This document shows positions 62,825 through 64,000 of a DNA stretch of 64,000 nt, piece after piece. A program made the position numbers and the translations under genes. The stretch lies in contig NC_079877.1 of NCBI RefSeq assembly GCF_029227915.1, forward strand, positions 3,534,001 through 3,598,000. Reading direction: 5' to 3'. Position 1 is the first letter of the stretch. Each line of letters starts with the position of its first letter. Source of the DNA: Hydractinia symbiolongicarpus. Taxonomy: Eukaryota > Cnidaria > Hydrozoa > Anthoathecata > Hydractiniidae. Below the pieces are notes generated by a model that did no database searches, was not told the DNA's origin, and worked only from the letters and a program-made list of their open reading frames with translations.

Positions 62825-63142
62825 CCTGTATTTATTACTGGAACTCATGGAAATTTAGTTAGACCTCAAAATGAACGTTTCAGATATGGTAACAGAAATA
62901 ATTATGAACGAAACAATCAACGACCATTACGTAAAAGAAATAATCCACTTGATGAAAAGGGTGAACCACTTAGATGTCACATTTGTCAGTCAGTTATGCA
63001 CTTTGCACGGTTTTGTCCTCATGGGAATAAAACCTTTGACAAGCCAGTGTTCCAAGCAAGCGATGAAAATGATATGGTGGAAAAAGCAGTTCTTTTTACG
63101 GGCGCAGTAATTGAAGATAAGTGTTTTATTGTCAGAAGCTCT
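62825..63142 (+). CDS. Gag C-terminal part with CCHC zinc knuckle
   Basis: The frame of gag continues after the TAA at 62822 through an Arg/Asn-rich stretch to CHICQSVMHFARFC, a perfect C-X2-C-X4-H-X4-C nucleic-acid-binding knuckle, and ends with TAA at about 63140. The pol frame starts one base out of register near 63126, in a TTTT run. So the gag-pol junction is interrupted by one stop and one frame change in this copy. Confidence 0.7.
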
Positions 63143-64000
63143 TAACTGTGCTGTACTAGATAGTGCTTGTTCAGCAACTGTTACTGGAGAAGATTGGCTT
63201 AAGTGTTATTTGGATTCACTAACAACAGAGCAAAAGTGTAAAATACAACGATCTCCCAGTGACACTGTTTTTCGATTCGGTGGTGGGGAAAGATTAAAAT
63301 CCAATGGCAAAGTTAAAATACCATGTAATATGGCTGGGAAGGAATGTGAAATTGTGACAGACATAGTTGAATGTGATATACCTCTTCTTCTTAGTAAAAC
63401 AGCTATGAAGAAAGCGGACATGAAATTAGATCTGGTAAACGACACTGCTGAAATATTTGGTACATTAGTTGATTTGCAGAATACAACATCAGGCCATTAT
63501 TGCGTACCCTTGAAAGAGGATGAAGTCTGTTTATCCAACTCAATATTGATAAATGAGTCGTTTAAAGAAAAAGAAAAGAAAGTTGTAAAATTGCACAAGC
63601 AATTTGGACATCCCACTGCAAAACGGTTAGCAAGTTTGTTGGTTGATGCAAAACTATATGATGAAGACTGTAAGAGAATCCTGGATCAAATTGAACAGGA
63701 CTGTGAAACATGCAAGAAGTTTAAACGGACACCACCTAGACCAGTGGTCTCACTGCCATTAGCTACTGATTTCAATCAGTGTGTTGTAATGGATCTTAAA
63801 GAATGGGTAAAAAGTAAAATATGGTTATTTTACCTCATTGATGCAGCTACTCGATTCACTTTAGCTACAGTAATTCGAAGCAAATTACCTTCTGTTATTA
63901 TTGACAAAACCATGCAGTTGTGGATTGGCAATGGATTTGGTGTTCCTGGACGCTTATTAGCAGACAATGGAGGAAAATTTGCTAATGAAGAGTACCGGGA
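63126..64000 (+). CDS. Retrotransposon protease-integrase region, partial
   Basis: The open frame runs off the window. It starts with a protease core (AVLDSACSATVTG, active-site Asp), then the GAG-pre-integrase HHCC finger (LHKQFGHPTAKRLASLL … CETCKKF), then an integrase core with the first two acidic residues in VVMDLKEW and LLADNGGKFANEEY. Integrase directly following protease, before any reverse transcriptase, is the Ty1/copia gene order (gypsy and BEL place integrase last). Reverse transcriptase and the 3' LTR should lie beyond 64000. Integrase inserts the DNA copy into the genome; this copy's activity is doubtful given the upstream breaks. Confidence 0.85.

Noticed and set aside
1-64000. 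CRISPR array, operons or bacterial contamination
   Set aside because: No regularly spaced direct repeats of CRISPR type; spliced genes and eukaryotic transposons throughout show this is nuclear eukaryotic DNA.

Overview
The window is AT-rich eukaryotic nuclear DNA: spliced genes with GT/AG introns, AATAAA signals, and dense small transposons. The gene set (DZIP1, OAF, SMCO4, TCTP, a carboxylesterase, SIR2-like genes) is animal. The repeats and protein style suggest an early-branching invertebrate, most likely a cnidarian. The phylum is an inference and was not tested.

Layout. 0-2 kb: an intronless, membrane-anchored carboxylesterase (-). 2.4-3.1 kb: a small PIF/Harbinger derivative. 4.6-12.9 kb: two tandem three-exon SIR2-like genes (-), each predicted at 285 aa with identical exon lengths. 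Both lack the usual sirtuin zinc cysteines. 13.2 kb: SMCO4 (+), facing away from the second SIR2 gene across about 360 bp. 16.4-30.9 kb: a DZIP1/Iguana homologue (-) that I could phase into 28 exons and 1083 codons. It contains one 655-bp exon encoding an extra, unrecognised beta-repeat-like domain. 31.7-39 kb: mostly mobile DNA (a 1.7-kb TIR element, a hAT-type MITE, a tRNA-like SINE, a 5'-truncated LINE). 40.9-41.4 kb: the main exon of TCTP (+). 46.7-48.4 kb: an intronless multi-copy-type protein of unknown function split by one base in a poly-A run. 49-52 kb: tandem repeats and a dead pogo-like transposase. 57.9-60.5 kb: an OAF (out at first) homologue in four exons (-). 61.5-64 kb: a 215-bp direct duplication, then the 5' part of a Ty1/copia-type LTR retrotransposon that runs off the window.

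The host genes do not form one pathway. DZIP1 is a ciliary/Hedgehog-related scaffold, OAF is secreted, SMCO4 is a one-pass membrane microprotein, TCTP is a cytosolic growth-related protein, the esterase is a surface or secretory hydrolase, and the SIR2 pair are putative NAD-dependent deacylases or NAD-binding proteins. The two observations most worth following are the extra domain exon in DZIP1, which is needed to keep the reading frame, and the tandem zinc-less sirtuins. Exon boundaries were placed by hand from splice signals, phase and remembered family features; no alignment or transcript data were used.
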